Assembly (NCBI GenBank): GCA_965660815.1
Contig: CBFIBG010000008.1
Location: 1 to 64,000, forward strand
Source of the DNA: Glaciecola sp965660815
Lineage (GTDB): Bacteria; Pseudomonadota; Gammaproteobacteria; Enterobacterales; Alteromonadaceae
Direction of reading: 5' to 3'
Length of the DNA: 64,000 nucleotides
The position numbers and the translations under genes are program-made. The notes below the pieces were generated by a model. That model was not told the DNA's origin. It saw nothing but the letters and a program-made list of their open reading frames with translations, and ran no database searches. Position 1 is the stretch's first letter. Every line of letters starts with the position of its first letter. Shown here in pieces: positions 27,176 to 36,381 of the stretch.

Positions 27176-27619
27176 TTGGATATTTTCGAACTTTCTGTAG
27201 GTGATATATTGGAGTGTCGTGACTATCACAAGGTCACGCAGCAACAAATTGACCAATTCGCAAACGCAACGGGTGATAAACAGTGGATTCACATTGACGT
27301 TGAAAGATGCAAGACACAAAGCCCTTTTAAAACCACTATTGCGCACGGCTTTTTAACATTGTCTATCATGCCTCAAATGTATGCATCGTGCGTAACGGTC
27401 GACCCAGAAACCACTACGCTAATTAATTATGGCATGGATTCATTAAGGTTCATTGAACCGGTCTGCGTGAATGATGAAATTAAGTACTTATTTGAGTTAA
27501 TCAATATAGAGTCAAAAGCAATGGGGCAAGTCTACAAATTCAAAGGGACTGTCTTAATAAAGGGCAAAGATAAACCGGCTTTGATTGGTGAGTTTCTTTC
27601 GTTAGTGATTGAAAATTAG
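27176..27619 (+). CDS. MaoC-like (R)-enoyl-CoA hydratase
   Basis: The 147-residue hot-dog protein has the hydratase-2 motif, with the catalytic Asp and His in F-A-N-A-T-G-D-K-Q-W-I-H and the following I-A-H-G-F-L-T-L. This is the MaoC/NodN-like group, which hydrates 2-enoyl-CoA to the (R)-3-hydroxyacyl-CoA. The start is TTG with AGG about seven bases upstream; no ATG fits. It stands alone between a divergent LysR gene and the TonB receptor. It may link fatty-acid breakdown to other acyl metabolism, but the true substrate is unknown. Confidence 0.88.
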   Translation: MDIFELSVGDILECRDYHKVTQQQIDQFANATGDKQWIHIDVERCKTQSPFKTTIAHGFLTLSIMPQMYASCVTVDPETTTLINYGMDSLRFIEPVCVNDEIKYLFELINIESKAMGQVYKFKGTVLIKGKDKPALIGEFLSLVIEN

Positions 27620-27805
27620 GAGGGTAAAATTGACTGGTAGGACCATGCGTACATTTTATAGTAACAGATAAGTAACATTATATTTACAAATATAAGGTAA
27701 GCACCTAGTATTAAATTACTCAACGGGAGTCATAATAAAAATAGCAACTGCTCATAATATTTGCACACACACAACGCGAAGCGATGAGCAAACTTTTGGG
27801 GAACG

Positions 27806-30502
27806 ATGATGAAGTTACAAGCAAAAAAGACAGCCATCGCAGCTTTTGTTGCGTCGCAAATGCTAGCAATACCACAACTTTCCGTGGCTCAAGAACAAGA
27901 AGATGAAGCTCAGCAAGTCGAGTTGATTCTGGTAACCGGCAGTTTCGTAAGAAGAAGCGAAAATTTTGAATCACCATCACCTTTAGCGGTGGTAGACAGC
28001 ATAGCAATTGATGCTATCGGGGCGAAAAACATTGCTGATATTACTCAGACGTTGACCATCAATACTGGCGCAGAAAATAACCCTGATGCTTTTACACAAA
28101 ACGCGACCGCTGGCACATCAAACATTAATCTTCGTGGTTTAGGCGTCGCCTCTACGCTCGTATTGTTGAATAACCGTCGCCAGGTAGTCAACGCTCAACA
28201 AACAAATGAAGGATTAAACTTTGTAGACACTAGTTCACTTGTCCCAATGATAGCAATTGATCGCATGGAAATTGTAAAAGATGGTGCGTCTGCTCTTTAC
28301 GGATCTGATGCGGTGGCGGGTGTAGTCAACTTCATTACAAAGCGTAATTACGATGGGGCAAAAGTCACATTAGATTATCAAGATGGCGCTCATGGAAATA
28401 ATAAAGAGTGGGTAATGCAAGGTTTATGGGGAGCTTCTGGTGACAATGGCAACGTGATGGCCGCCTTGAGTTACACTAACAGAAGTCCTTTATTTTTAAG
28501 TGATAGAAGATTGTCTCGTCCACAAGACGACACCTCGGCGTTGGGTAACCCGGGAGCATTCTTTTTTACTCAAGGACCATTGGCCGGCACTCCTATAATT
28601 GACCCAGGCTGTGAGGCTTTTGGTGGCTTTCCTCAGCTCTTAGCCCCTCCTGGCACTGTACCTGGTTTGGACATTGGCTTATGCGGTTTTGATTTCGGTC
28701 CGGGCTATTCTTATGTTGCTGACGAGTCGAGAGTCAATGCGTACTTTAAATCAGAATACAATTTAAGTGATGCGCTGGTTTGGACTACTGAGGTTGGTGT
28801 GGCGAGGAATAGAGCAGAGCGCGGCGGCGCCCCAAGTTTTCCAAATTTAAGAGGTCCTGTTGTTCCAGCAACTCATCCAAACAATATTTTTGGACAACCA
28901 GTCATCTTTTTTGGCCGAGCAGAAGGCAATGGTTTTGCTCCTGACCCAGCCTATACTGAATCTGATACGTTTAGATTCAACACTGTGCTGCAGGGCGAAT
29001 TGGAAAACGGTTTCTGGGAACTCAGTTATACTAATGCGACTAATAACTTTTTATTCCAAGTCGAAGATGTCTTAAATACAGAGTTCAATTTGGCTCTTAA
29101 TGGCTTCGGAGGCGCCAACTGTGATCCAGTAAATGGAACGGCCGGTGAAGGTCAATGTGAATATTTTAACCCTTTCTCTACATCCTATACATCTGCGCCC
29201 AATTCTCAGTATGTCATTGACTCGTTTTCGGCCGATCAATTGATTGACTCTGAAGCCAACTTAGAAGTTGTAGAAGCCTTTGCATCTTTTGATGTGTTTG
29301 ATATGGATGGCGGCGCAGCAGGCTTAGCAATAGGGTTGCAATACAGAGCAGAAGAGTTGAAACAGGACTATGATAAATTGTCTAACGAAGATAGCTTTTC
29401 ATTTGTGATAGGCAACCCAGATTTTGATGATAATTTGAATGTGTGGGCGGCCTTCGCTGAACTAGCTTTGCCTGTGAGTGAGGACTTGGATGTTCAATTA
29501 GCCTTGCGTTTTGAAGATTACGGTGGCTCAGTTGGAAACACTGTCGATCCTAAATTAGCGGTGAATTACCGTGCGAGTGATTCGCTATCGGTCAGAGCTT
29601 CAATATCAACCTCTTTCAGAGCGCCTTCGATATTTATGCAAAATGGCGGCGCTACAACCTTACAACAGCTAAATGATCCATTAATCAATTCCAACGCCTT
29701 TGCGGCGGTAAGAACATCTGGTAACGAGAATCTAACGCCAGAAGAATCGCAGGCGTATAATCTGGGATTTTCATTTGAACCTGTCGACGACTGGTCAATT
29801 GAGCTGGATTACTGGAGTTTCGATTTCGAAGATTTAATCATTCAAGAAAGTGCACAGGCGATATTGGCTGCAAATCCGTCAGATCCAGAAAGAATTATTA
29901 GAGCGGGTGATCCTTTAACTGGTCCTCTAGTTCAGGTAAACAATACCTATGTTAATGCAAGTTCTCTAGAAACCTCGGGAGTTGACTTTGTTAGCAGCTA
30001 TAAATTCGATACAGATTCAATAGGAGTGATTGTCCCATCGGTCCATTTAACTTATATCTCTAAGTATGATCTAGTTGATCCGCAAGCTGGAGAAATCGAT
30101 GGAGCGGGTAGAAGAAATTTCACAAACATTGGGGTATCTTCGCCAGAACTTAGAGCAAATTTAGGGCTGTCATGGAGAATGAATGCCTACAGTGCAAACG
30201 TATTTGTGCGTTATATAAGTGCTTACGATGATGACCAAAATTGCGCAGATGGCAGTCCAATAGCCGCTGGTTGTGGTAGTGCAGGTTTGACAGAAATTGA
30301 GGCGCATACAACGTTCGACGCACAGTTAAATATCGATCTCGGCTCTATTCTAAATACTGAGACCAATTATGTACTAACATTAGGCGGCATTAACTTAACG
30401 GATGAAAATCCGCCTCAGGTATTTACTAATAGTGGTTTTGATTCGAAAGTTCACGATCCTAGAGGCAGACAACTTTATGTGAGATTTGCAGCGGAATTTT
30501 GA
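27806..30502 (+). CDS. TonB-dependent outer-membrane receptor
   Basis: The 898-residue protein has a signal peptide ending in V-A-Q (about residue 29), then a TonB-box-like region L-I-L-V-T-G-S, a plug domain (about 50-170, with L-R-G-L-G and V-K-D-G-A-S-A-L-Y-G-S-D-A-V-A-G-V-V-N) and a 22-strand beta-barrel ending in an aromatic residue. It imports a large or scarce ligand across the outer membrane using TonB energy. The size and plug style match the group used for organic substrates rather than classical siderophore receptors. Nearby beta-oxidation genes suggest a lipid or other aliphatic ligand, which is inference. GGGGA precedes the start. Confidence 0.93.
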   Translation: MMKLQAKKTAIAAFVASQMLAIPQLSVAQEQEDEAQQVELILVTGSFVRRSENFESPSPLAVVDSIAIDAIGAKNIADITQTLTINTGAENNPDAFTQNATAGTSNINLRGLGVASTLVLLNNRRQVVNAQQTNEGLNFVDTSSLVPMIAIDRMEIVKDGASALYGSDAVAGVVNFITKRNYDGAKVTLDYQDGAHGNNKEWVMQGLWGASGDNGNVMAALSYTNRSPLFLSDRRLSRPQDDTSALGNPGAFFFTQGPLAGTPIIDPGCEAFGGFPQLLAPPGTVPGLDIGLCGFDFGPGYSYVADESRVNAYFKSEYNLSDALVWTTEVGVARNRAERGGAPSFPNLRGPVVPATHPNNIFGQPVIFFGRAEGNGFAPDPAYTESDTFRFNTVLQGELENGFWELSYTNATNNFLFQVEDVLNTEFNLALNGFGGANCDPVNGTAGEGQCEYFNPFSTSYTSAPNSQYVIDSFSADQLIDSEANLEVVEAFASFDVFDMDGGAAGLAIGLQYRAEELKQDYDKLSNEDSFSFVIGNPDFDDNLNVWAAFAELALPVSEDLDVQLALRFEDYGGSVGNTVDPKLAVNYRASDSLSVRASISTSFRAPSIFMQNGGATTLQQLNDPLINSNAFAAVRTSGNENLTPEESQAYNLGFSFEPVDDWSIELDYWSFDFEDLIIQESAQAILAANPSDPERIIRAGDPLTGPLVQVNNTYVNASSLETSGVDFVSSYKFDTDSIGVIVPSVHLTYISKYDLVDPQAGEIDGAGRRNFTNIGVSSPELRANLGLSWRMNAYSANVFVRYISAYDDDQNCADGSPIAAGCGSAGLTEIEAHTTFDAQLNIDLGSILNTETNYVLTLGGINLTDENPPQVFTNSGFDSKVHDPRGRQLYVRFAAEF

Positions 30503-30537
30503 TGAAAGTATATAATTAAGGTTGCCTACCTTTGTAC

Positions 30538-30572
30538 TAGCCTCCAGCCGTTAAAGCTAGGAGGCTTTTTTA
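30538..30572 (+). terminator. intrinsic terminator of the TonB receptor gene
   Basis: AGCCTCC (30539-30545) pairs with GGAGGCT (30560-30566), followed by six T. Confidence 0.9.
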
Positions 30573-30661
30573 TTTTATTGAATTATCAATGATGAAGTAT
30601 GTCTTAGAGGTGTTGTCGATAAATGATTATAAAAAATTGAACATGTTGATTAGGAGAAATG

Positions 30662-30970
30662 ATGACTACAGTATTAGAACAAACCGAACTAGAAGAAGCT
30701 ATAGCGACTTTAAATGAAGATTGCGATGGTGAATTATGGCAAGTAATTGACGGTAAATTGACCAAAGAATTTAAGTTTAAAAATTTTGTCAAAGCGTTTG
30801 GTTGGATGTCTCAAATGGCAATATGGGCCGAAAAGTTAAATCACCATCCAGAATGGTTTAACGTGTACAACACGGTAAAAGTAGAGTTGGTTACTCATGA
30901 TGTTGGCGGCATAAGCGAGTTAGATTTTAAATTAGCTAAACAAATGGAAGCCCACAAGGTTAAAGAATAG
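30662..30970 (+). CDS. phhB: pterin-4a-carbinolamine dehydratase
   Basis: The 102-residue protein has the family motif with the active-site histidines, N-H-H-P-E-W-F-N-V-Y, and the later H-D-V-G-G-I-S-E-L-D. It dehydrates pterin-4a-carbinolamine formed by phenylalanine hydroxylase and recycles the pterin cofactor. No phhA gene is adjacent. Of two in-frame adjacent ATGs, I choose the second because AGGAG is then five bases upstream. It lies just upstream of the initiator tRNA gene with its own promoter. Confidence 0.93.
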   Translation: MTTVLEQTELEEAIATLNEDCDGELWQVIDGKLTKEFKFKNFVKAFGWMSQMAIWAEKLNHHPEWFNVYNTVKVELVTHDVGGISELDFKLAKQMEAHKVKE

Positions 30971-30999
30971 GCAGTCGATAAAAATATTTGTTTTGTTGC

Positions 31000-31027
31000 T
31001 TGCATACCGTTTAGTGACATGTATAAT
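31000..31027 (+). promoter_or_regulatory. strong promoter of the initiator tRNA gene
   Basis: TTGCAT (31000-31005) and a perfect TATAAT (31022-31027) are 16 bases apart. The mature tRNA begins 45 bases further on. Confidence 0.75.
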
Positions 31028-31071
31028 ACGCACCACTTCGAAGCACATAACGCTTTGAAACCAGTTTCTAG

Positions 31072-31148
<77 letters not shown>

Positions 31149-31157
31149 AACTAAGAA

Positions 31158-31183
31158 AAACACTCGATAGAGTGTTTTTTTTT
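31158..31183 (+). terminator. terminator after tRNA-fMet
   Basis: CACTC and GAGTG enclose a four-base loop, extended by A:T pairs, and are followed by nine T. It ends the tRNA transcript right after the gene. Confidence 0.9.
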
Positions 31184-31222
31184 GCCGTAAAATTTGGTTA
31201 ATATCTATTTATTAAGATAAAT

Positions 31223-31251
31223 TTGCGATTTTATAAAGCGCCTTGTATACT
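31223..31251 (+). promoter_or_regulatory. promoter candidate of the rimP leader or a small RNA
   Basis: TTGCGA (31223-31228) and TATACT (31246-31251) are 17 bases apart. Transcription would begin near 31258, about 360 bases upstream of rimP. Confidence 0.5.
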
Positions 31252-31406
31252 CTCGCTAAATCACGAACTCCCTGTTTGTTTTAATCGGTTTTGATTAAAA
31301 GATACTACAAAGTAGCGTGAATGATAGCGGCATTGAAATACCATCAGCTTGGTATTCATGATGTGGTCACAGTTCATAATATTGAACTTTTCTAAATTAG
31401 TATTTT

Positions 31407-31431
31407 AGCTCCGCTTGTACGGGGCTTTTTT
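31407..31431 (+). terminator. intrinsic terminator upstream of rimP
   Basis: GCTCCG (31408-31413) pairs with CGGGGC (31420-31425, one G:U), followed by six T. It lies about 170 bases after the promoter candidate and 190 bases before rimP. Confidence 0.75.
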
Positions 31432-31526
31432 GTATTTGTTATTAGCACTTTAGGTGTGGCGTGCTACCAAGAAGTATCGTGGTTGTACATGATATACTCT
31501 GTAGTGTGAACAGGTACAAATAACCA

Positions 31527-31549
31527 CAAGGGCAATTGCCCTTTTTTTA
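31527..31549 (+). terminator. second intrinsic terminator upstream of rimP
   Basis: AAGGGC and GCCCTT enclose AATT and are followed by a run of T ending at 31548. It lies about 70 bases before the rimP start, as an attenuator would. Confidence 0.75.
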
Positions 31550-31619
31550 TTGAATTTTAATGGGTTGAGTAAGCAAGGTAACGCTTGTGAGCGTGCGACC
31601 AAAAGAAACGGAGTTAGGC

Positions 31620-32078
31620 TTGTCACAGCTTGAAATAAAGTTAACCAATATGCTCGAAGATGCAGTGGCTGCGGTTGGATTTGAGTTATTGGGCGTTGAA
31701 TTTATAAGGGCGGGTAAGCATTCCACCCTAAGAGTGTACATAGACTCTGAAAACGGAGTTGACGTAGACGATTGTGCGGATGTCAGTCATCAAGTAAGTG
31801 CTATATTAGATATTGAGGATCCAATCAACACAGAATATAACCTTGAGATATCGTCGCCGGGAATGGATCGACCATTATTTAAACCAAGCCATTACGAACA
31901 GGTTGTGTCACAGACAGTTTCGGTAAAACTTCAGGTTCCAATTGACGGTAGGCGAAATTATAAGGGAACGTTGTTGAGATGCGATGAACACGGCTTTGAG
32001 ATACAAGTCGACAACCAAACTTTCACACTAACTTATAATAATGTGATGAAAGCAAACTTAGTACCCGAATTTGATTAA
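31620..32078 (+). CDS. rimP: ribosome maturation factor RimP
   Basis: The 152-residue protein aligns with E. coli RimP (150 residues): G-F-E-L-L-G-V-E-F, L-R-V-Y-I-D-S-E, D-D-C-A-D-V-S-H-Q-V-S and S-S-P-G-M-D-R-P-L-F. It assists assembly of the 30S subunit. I place the start at TTG 31620 because GGAG lies six bases upstream and the N-terminus then matches E. coli; a GTG at 31587 would add 11 residues. It is first in the operon with nusA and infB, 35 bases before nusA. Confidence 0.95.
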   Translation: MSQLEIKLTNMLEDAVAAVGFELLGVEFIRAGKHSTLRVYIDSENGVDVDDCADVSHQVSAILDIEDPINTEYNLEISSPGMDRPLFKPSHYEQVVSQTVSVKLQVPIDGRRNYKGTLLRCDEHGFEIQVDNQTFTLTYNNVMKANLVPEFD

Positions 32079-32113
32079 TCTTAACTATACGAAAGTGTAG
32101 CAATGAGGCAAAA

Positions 32114-33607
32114 ATGAGCAAAGAAATACTATTAGTTGCAGAAGCGGTTTCAAACGAAAAACAAGTTCCTAGAGAGAAAATTTTTGAAGCTTTAGAATAT
32201 GCTTTAGCAAGCGCAACTAAAAAGAAGAATGAAGGAGATATCGAAGTTCGTGTCTCGATTAATCGCGATAACGGTCACTTTGATACGTTCAGACGTTGGT
32301 TGGTGGTTGATGATGACCATTTGCAAGAAAACCCTTTTGCAGAAATAACATTGTCAGCAGCGCAGATAGACGAACCAAACATTCAAACTGGCGACTATAT
32401 TGAAGAGCAGATTGAATCTATCGCGTTTGACAGGATCACCACACAGACTGCTAAGCAAGTGATCGTTCAAAAGGTACGTGAGGCAGAACGCGCTCAAATG
32501 ATCGCAGAATATGAGGATAAAGTCGGTGAATTGGTGACTGGTACAGTCAAAAAAGTCAATCGCGATAATATAATCATTGACCTTGGAAACAACGCGGAAG
32601 GCGTGATTTTTCGAGAAGACATGTTGCCTAGAGAAACCTTTAGACCTGGCGACAGAGTAAGAGGACTTCTATACGTAATCCGACCTGAAGCAAGAGGCGC
32701 ACAACTCTTTATAAGTCGTACTCATCCAGATATGCTAGTAGAACTATTCAGACTAGAAGTACCGGAAATAGCGGAAGAAACACTAGAAATAAAATCTGCT
32801 GCTCGAGATCCAGGCGCTCGAGCGAAGATTGCAGTGAAAACAAATGACAAACGCCTTGACCCTGTGGGAGCCTGTGTAGGCATGCGCGGTTCTCGTGTGC
32901 AAGCGGTTTCAAGTGAGTTGGGTGGAGAAAGAGTTGACATCGTTCTTTGGGACGAAAACCCCGCCACTTTTGTTGTCAATGCTATGGCCCCTGCCGAAGT
33001 CGCTTCAATTGTAGTTGACGAAGATGCAAAGTCGATGGACATTGCGGTCGAAGCAGATAATCTGGCGCAAGCCATTGGGCGAAATGGTCAGAATATTCGT
33101 CTTGCTAGTCAGTTAACCGAATGGGAACTGAATGTTATGACAATTGAAGATTTGAACAGTAAGCACGAAGCAGAAAATCAAAAAGTACTCTCTGTATTTA
33201 CTGATGGGTTGGATATTGACGAAGATTTTGCGATGGTATTAGTAGAAGAAGGTTTTACGACGTTAGAAGAAATAGCCTACGTACCAGTAAGTGAATTAGT
33301 TGAGATCGAAGGTCTTGACGAAGATTTAGTAGAAGAGTTAAGAAACCGAGCCAAAGCGACGTTGACTACCCGCGCACTTGCAAATGAAGAAACTCTTGAA
33401 TCAGCAGAACCAGATCAAGAGTTACTAGATTTACCCGGCATGGAAAAACACGTTGCTTATGTTCTTGCAAGTAGAGGCATAACAAACCTTGAGTTACTAG
33501 CAGAGCAGGGTACAGATGAGATAAGTGACATAGAAGAGTTGACCGAAGAGAAAGCTGGTGAACTTATCATGGCAGCTCGAAACCTGGTTTGGTTTAACGA
33601 AGAATAG
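32114..33607 (+). CDS. nusA: transcription termination/antitermination factor NusA
   Basis: The 497-residue protein has the full gammaproteobacterial layout: N-terminal RNA-polymerase-binding domain (1-130), S1 domain (about 135-200), tandem KH domains (about 230-345, with G-M-R-G-S-R-V-Q and A-I-G-R-N-G-Q-N) and two acidic repeats (about 365-495). E. coli NusA has 495 residues. It controls pausing, termination and antitermination and binds RNA polymerase and nascent RNA. It lies between rimP and infB, 22 bases before infB. Confidence 0.97.
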   Translation: MSKEILLVAEAVSNEKQVPREKIFEALEYALASATKKKNEGDIEVRVSINRDNGHFDTFRRWLVVDDDHLQENPFAEITLSAAQIDEPNIQTGDYIEEQIESIAFDRITTQTAKQVIVQKVREAERAQMIAEYEDKVGELVTGTVKKVNRDNIIIDLGNNAEGVIFREDMLPRETFRPGDRVRGLLYVIRPEARGAQLFISRTHPDMLVELFRLEVPEIAEETLEIKSAARDPGARAKIAVKTNDKRLDPVGACVGMRGSRVQAVSSELGGERVDIVLWDENPATFVVNAMAPAEVASIVVDEDAKSMDIAVEADNLAQAIGRNGQNIRLASQLTEWELNVMTIEDLNSKHEAENQKVLSVFTDGLDIDEDFAMVLVEEGFTTLEEIAYVPVSELVEIEGLDEDLVEELRNRAKATLTTRALANEETLESAEPDQELLDLPGMEKHVAYVLASRGITNLELLAEQGTDEISDIEELTEEKAGELIMAARNLVWFNEE

Positions 33608-33629
33608 GTCAATAGGAGAATTATTGAAT

Positions 33630-36236
33630 ATGGCAGATGTTTCCATAGAAAAATTAGCAAATGATATCAAGACCACTGTTGACCGATTATTAAAACAGTT
33701 TAAAGATGCTGGCATTGAAAAATCTGCCAGTGATATGGTGTCTGAACAAGAAAAGCAACAGTTGCTTGATCACTTGAGTAAACAACACGGCAGTGGCTCA
33801 GTACAAGCGCCTACTCGCATGACGCTACAGCGAAAAACCACTAGCACAATAAGCTTAGGTAAATCGCGGGAAGTTAAGGTAGAGGTCCGTAAAAAACGTA
33901 CGTACGTAAAACGCTCTGAGGAAGAAATCAAACGATTAGCAGAAGAAGAAGCTAATCGGAAAGCTGAAGAATTAGCACGTCAAGAAGCCGAACGTAAAGC
34001 TGCTGAAGAAGCAAAAAAAGCGGCTGACGAAAAAGCCAGATTAGCGGCAGAAGCGCGCAAACAGCAAGAAGCTGAGAGAGCTGAGCGTGCCGAGAAAGCC
34101 AAAAAAGAAGCTGACGAGCGTAAATCAGCTGATTCTAAGTTAACTGACGAAGAACGTCAGTCTCAAGAGCAGGCGCGTTTAGAAGCTGAGCGGATTAAAA
34201 AGCAACAAGAAGAGGAAGCTCAGCGCAAACTTGAAAAAGACGCTAAAAAAGCAGCTGAAGAAGCTCGTAAATTGGCTGAAGAAAACGAACGAAGATGGAA
34301 AGAAGAAGAAGAGCGACGCAAGAAGGAAGAAGCTGAAGAAGTCCATTTGCACTCTAATCGCTACGCTCAGGAAGCGGAAGACGAAGAAGATATGCAAGTT
34401 GAAAGAAGCAGTCGTCGTCGTAAAAAGTCTAAGAAAAATGCTGGTGAAGAATTAAAGCACAGTTTCACAAAGCCGGTCACACCTGTAGAGCGTGTCGTTA
34501 AATTAGGTGAGACAATCACTGTCGGTGAACTGGCCAGTCGAATGGCCGTTAAAGGCACTGAAGTCATTAAAACCATGATGAAAATGGGAGAAATGGCCAC
34601 TATTAATCAAGTGCTAGACCAAGAAACTGCTATTTTGGTGGTCGAAGAGATGCGCCATAAATACGAGATCGTGAATGAAAACGCGCTGGAAGAAGAGTTA
34701 ATCGCGTCAGCCTCTGACGGAGATAAAGAATCTCGTGCTCCAGTCGTGACGATAATGGGTCATGTTGATCACGGTAAAACGTCACTTCTTGATTACATTC
34801 GTAGGGCCAAAGTTGCCGATGGCGAAGCTGGCGGTATCACACAACATATTGGTGCATATAGTGTTGAGACTGGCAATGGTCGTATTGCCTTTTTAGACAC
34901 TCCTGGTCACGCGGCATTTACCGCAATGCGAGCTAGGGGAGCTACGGCTACTGATATCGTAATATTGGTAGTTGCTGCCGATGACGGTGTAATGCCTCAA
35001 ACCAAAGAGGCTGTTCAGCACTCCAAAGCCGCCGGTGTTCCATTAATTGTAGCGGTCAACAAAATGGACAAAGAATCGGCAGACCCGGACCGGGTGAAAA
35101 ATGAGCTTTTACAATTGGAAGTTGTTCCAGAAGAGTATGGTGGTGATTATCAGTTTGTTAACGTATCGGCTAAAACTGGCTTAGGCATAGACGACCTACT
35201 TGAAGCGATTAACTTACAGGCTGAAGTACTTGACCTCCAAGCATTGCAAACAGGGCCTGCTCGCGGAATTGTTATCGAATCTAGGCTTGATAAAGGTCGT
35301 GGTCCAGTGGCATCTGTTTTAGTACAAGAGGGCCAATTGAAACCTGGCGATATACTATTGTGCGGTGAAGAGTACGGACGAGTAAGAGCTATGCGTGATG
35401 AACTTGGCAACAACATTGCGTTAGCCGGTCCTTCAACGCCTGTTGAAGTATTGGGATTATCTGGAGTTCCCATTGCAGGTGAGAATGCTCTTGTTGTGCA
35501 AGATGAACGTAAAGCCAGAGAAGTGGCCGCAAAACGCCATTCCAAACAGCGTGAACTTAAGTTGGCTAAGCAACAAAAAGCTAAATTGGAAAACATGTTT
35601 GCTAATATGGAAAGCGGTGAGGTCAGTGACTTAAATATTGTATTAAAAGCCGATGTTCAAGGTTCAATTGAAGCAATAGCAGACAGTTTGACTAAGCTCT
35701 CCACTAGTGAAGTGAAAGTGAACATTGTGGGCAGTGGCGTGGGTGGTATCACCGAAACTGATGCAAGTTTGGCTGCAGCATCCTCAGCGATTGTAATAGG
35801 TTTTAACGTGCGTGCCGATGCAACAGCGCGTAAGATGATCGAAGCTGAAGAGATTGACTTAAGATATTACAGTATAATTTATGAGTTGATAGACGAAGTT
35901 AAACAAGCCATGAGTGGAATGTTGGCTCCTGAGTTTAAGCAGCAAATTATTGGTCTTGCCGAGGTAAGGGATGTATTTAAATCTCCTAAAATTGGCGCGA
36001 TTGCTGGATGCATGGTTACAGAAGGTATTATTAAACGTAATAATCCAATAAGAGTACTTCGAGATAACATCGTAATTTACGAAGGTGAACTTGAATCGCT
36101 ACGACGTTTTAAAGACGACGTTCAAGAAGTAAAGAAAGGTATTGAATGTGGGATTGGAGTTAAAAACTACAACGACGTCAAAGTAGGTGACCAAATAGAA
36201 GTATTTGAAGTAGTTGAAGTTAAAAGAGAAATCTAA
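33630..36236 (+). CDS. infB: translation initiation factor IF-2
   Basis: About 868 residues. The N-terminus resembles E. coli IF2 domain I (D-V-S-I-E-K-L-A). A long charged linker rich in Lys, Glu and Ala runs from about 105 to 270, and the GTPase domain starts near 370 with G-H-V-D-H-G-K-T, D-T-P-G-H and N-K-M-D. Domains II and the fMet-tRNA-binding C-terminus follow. A TTG at 33624, in frame two codons earlier, has AGGAG five bases upstream and may be the real start; ATG 33630 would have a spacing of 11. It delivers initiator tRNA, whose gene starts 2.5 kb upstream. Confidence 0.96.
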   Translation: MADVSIEKLANDIKTTVDRLLKQFKDAGIEKSASDMVSEQEKQQLLDHLSKQHGSGSVQAPTRMTLQRKTTSTISLGKSREVKVEVRKKRTYVKRSEEEIKRLAEEEANRKAEELARQEAERKAAEEAKKAADEKARLAAEARKQQEAERAERAEKAKKEADERKSADSKLTDEERQSQEQARLEAERIKKQQEEEAQRKLEKDAKKAAEEARKLAEENERRWKEEEERRKKEEAEEVHLHSNRYAQEAEDEEDMQVERSSRRRKKSKKNAGEELKHSFTKPVTPVERVVKLGETITVGELASRMAVKGTEVIKTMMKMGEMATINQVLDQETAILVVEEMRHKYEIVNENALEEELIASASDGDKESRAPVVTIMGHVDHGKTSLLDYIRRAKVADGEAGGITQHIGAYSVETGNGRIAFLDTPGHAAFTAMRARGATATDIVILVVAADDGVMPQTKEAVQHSKAAGVPLIVAVNKMDKESADPDRVKNELLQLEVVPEEYGGDYQFVNVSAKTGLGIDDLLEAINLQAEVLDLQALQTGPARGIVIESRLDKGRGPVASVLVQEGQLKPGDILLCGEEYGRVRAMRDELGNNIALAGPSTPVEVLGLSGVPIAGENALVVQDERKAREVAAKRHSKQRELKLAKQQKAKLENMFANMESGEVSDLNIVLKADVQGSIEAIADSLTKLSTSEVKVNIVGSGVGGITETDASLAAASSAIVIGFNVRADATARKMIEAEEIDLRYYSIIYELIDEVKQAMSGMLAPEFKQQIIGLAEVRDVFKSPKIGAIAGCMVTEGIIKRNNPIRVLRDNIVIYEGELESLRRFKDDVQEVKKGIECGIGVKNYNDVKVGDQIEVFEVVEVKREI

Positions 36237-36265
36237 GCTTCATATTAATGCACATGTGAAACGAT

Positions 36266-36291
36266 GCGGAGGCCTTTGAGCCTCCGTTTTT
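36266..36291 (+). terminator. intrinsic terminator after infB
   Basis: CGGAGGC (36267-36273) and GCCTCCG (36280-36286) enclose six bases and are followed by five T. It lies between infB and rbfA, so the operon is at least partly split here. Confidence 0.88.
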
Positions 36292-36381
36292 GTCAATGAA
36301 AATAAGATTAATATTAATGCCTGACAGCCCCTAGCCGGAGTGTTTGTATCGTGGCATCAACAGTTTATTATTGAGTATATA

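Noticed and set aside
35150..35596. 148-residue minus-strand frame
   Set aside because: It is fully antisense to the conserved GTPase and following domains of infB.
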